Shown here: piece by piece, positions 55,044 to 55,767 of the stretch
Numbering within the stretch: the stretch's first letter is position 1
How the letters are laid out: every line of letters starts with the position of its first letter
IMG/VR virus record: IMGVR_UViG_3300031973_001744
Coordinates: 1-55,767 of that record
Strand: one strand, 5' to 3'
Origin: a virus
Length of the DNA: 55,767 nucleotides
Program-made: the position numbers and the translations under genes
Notes under the pieces: generated by a model
The model's input: the letters and a program-made list of their open reading frames with translations, nothing else
The model's database searches: none
Told to the model about the DNA's origin: nothing

Positions 55044-55767
55044 ATTGAATTAATAATATCAATTATTTTATCTATTTCTTGAAATGTAAGATCTTGATGA
55101 TTAGGAATATAAAAACCTTTTGATTCTATTATATTACAGTTATTTAGTTCCCTATAATAATCTTTACTCATTGGTTTATTACTCATATTTCCTGCTATTA
55201 AAGGTCTTACCTCTATATTATTTTCTATTAATTTTTCTACTATTTTATTTCTATTTTCGCTTACTACTGGTATAGCAAAACTTGATATGAAATTTTCTTT
55301 ATCTATAGTTAGATTAAGATTATTATTTAATTTTTCAATATAGTATTTAAAGTTTTTATTTCTTATCTTACTATATTTTTCTAGCTTATCAATAGCTCTT
55401 AAACCTAAAAAAGCTTGCAAATCTGTAGATCTTAAATTAAATCCAGGTACATAGAAATTATATAGAGAATCGAAATCTGTTGTATGATACTTAGTTCTTA
55501 ATTCTTTTTGTTTCCATTCGGGAAGATCCCTATCCCATCCGTGACTTCTCATCATTAACAACATATGATACAATTCTTCATCATTTGTATTAATAAATCC
55601 TCCTTCGATAGTTGATAGGTGATGTCCAAAATACATTGAGAAAAAAGATGCTATGCCAAACGTTCCTAAGTATTGTTCTTTATATTTTGAACCCATACTC
55701 TCACAAACATCTTCTAGAAGTATCACATCATATTGCTGACATAATTCAATTACTTTATCCATTTCTG
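55040..55767 (-). CDS. ColD-like GDP-4-keto-6-deoxymannose 3-dehydratase (N-terminus beyond window)
   Basis: The frame is open from the right edge to 55040; at least 241 C-terminal residues of a DegT-type PLP enzyme are present. ILLEDVCESMGSKYKEQYLG carries the PLP aspartate. The Schiff-base segment reads FSMYFGHHLSTIEGGFI: the lysine is replaced by a His pair, the hallmark of GDP-4-keto-6-deoxymannose 3-dehydratase (ColD), which removes the 3-hydroxyl instead of aminating. LLMMRSHGWDRDL and YNFYVPGFNLRSTDLQAFLG follow. It would use the product of the GMD next door and lead to GDP-colitose-type sugars. The first step of that path ends at the window edge. Confidence 0.8.
   Translation of the reverse strand, partial: EMDKVIELCQQYDVILLEDVCESMGSKYKEQYLGTFGIASFFSMYFGHHLSTIEGGFINTNDEELYHMLLMMRSHGWDRDLPEWKQKELRTKYHTTDFDSLYNFYVPGFNLRSTDLQAFLGLRAIDKLEKYSKIRNKNFKYYIEKLNNNLNLTIDKENFISSFAIPVVSENRNKIVEKLIENNIEVRPLIAGNMSNKPMSKDYYRELNNCNIIESKGFYIPNHQDLTFQEIDKIIDIINSI

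Noticed and set aside
1-55767. tRNA genes, CRISPR arrays, insertion sequences
   Set aside because: No tRNA T-loop or cloverleaf pattern, no regular direct-repeat/spacer array and no transposase or terminal inverted repeats were seen.
55040-55767. The right-edge gene as an ordinary sugar aminotransferase such as perosamine synthase
   Set aside because: The PLP lysine is replaced by a His pair, which favours a ColD-like dehydratase; the N-terminus is not available to confirm this.

Overview
The window is a piece of a large, AT-rich, T4-like (myovirus) phage genome that probably infects a Bacteroidota (flavobacterial-type) host. The T4-like assignment rests on a gp25-like baseplate wedge protein (23329-23733), a gp6-like wedge protein (23735-25621), a gp5-like hub candidate (18883-20130), a gp55-like late sigma factor (17817-18521), a DnaG-type primase and a RecB-like nuclease. 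The host inference rests on three things read from the sequence: a family of 12 promoter-like elements with TTG/TAG-type -33 boxes and TATnTTnA -7 boxes at constant spacing, which resemble the Bacteroidota TTG/TAnnTTTG type; a secreted protein with a C-terminus like a type IX secretion (T9SS) sorting domain (32315-33013); and a phage lipoprotein and other exported proteins. No tRNA, rRNA, CRISPR array or insertion sequence was recognised.

Layout. 1-3690 (minus): a nucleotidyltransferase fused to a possible zinc metallopeptidase (cut by the left edge), a PD-(D/E)XK nuclease, a primase and a GIY-YIG protein. 3692-14341 (minus): tail/fibre structural genes, including a 2093-residue protein. 14417-15591 (minus): small genes. 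15681-25621 (plus): HD hydrolase, membrane protein, gp55-like sigma, then baseplate genes. 25622-29756 (minus): a block of proteins whose N-termini look like T4 capsid-targeting leaders with prohead-protease sites. 29757-30062: non-coding, with a striking 9-bp periodic tract. 30063-43108 (minus): many short early-type genes (cysteine-peptidase-like, small membrane and secreted proteins, RadA-like ATPase, GMP reductase, GNAT, zinc-finger and HNH proteins), several behind the promoter family. 43126-55767 (minus): an uninterrupted, translationally coupled surface-glycan cluster with six glycosyltransferase-like proteins, two methyltransferase-fold proteins, WbqC, a DegT aminotransferase, NeuB, a D-2-hydroxyacid dehydrogenase, an enolase-superfamily enzyme, NeuA, GDP-mannose 4,6-dehydratase and a ColD-like dehydratase cut by the right edge.

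How it may work together. The host-like promoters sit before early-type genes and before the operon ending in the gp55-like sigma. A different AT-rich motif (ATATTTATWA) sits before baseplate, tail and head-targeted genes, which suggests an early-to-late switch through that sigma. The leader-bearing proteins would be loaded into the head and injected with DNA. The exported proteins and the glycan cluster would alter the host envelope or decorate the virion. All functions are inferred by reading motifs; no database search was run. Where I moved a start codon, the reason is given in the entry.
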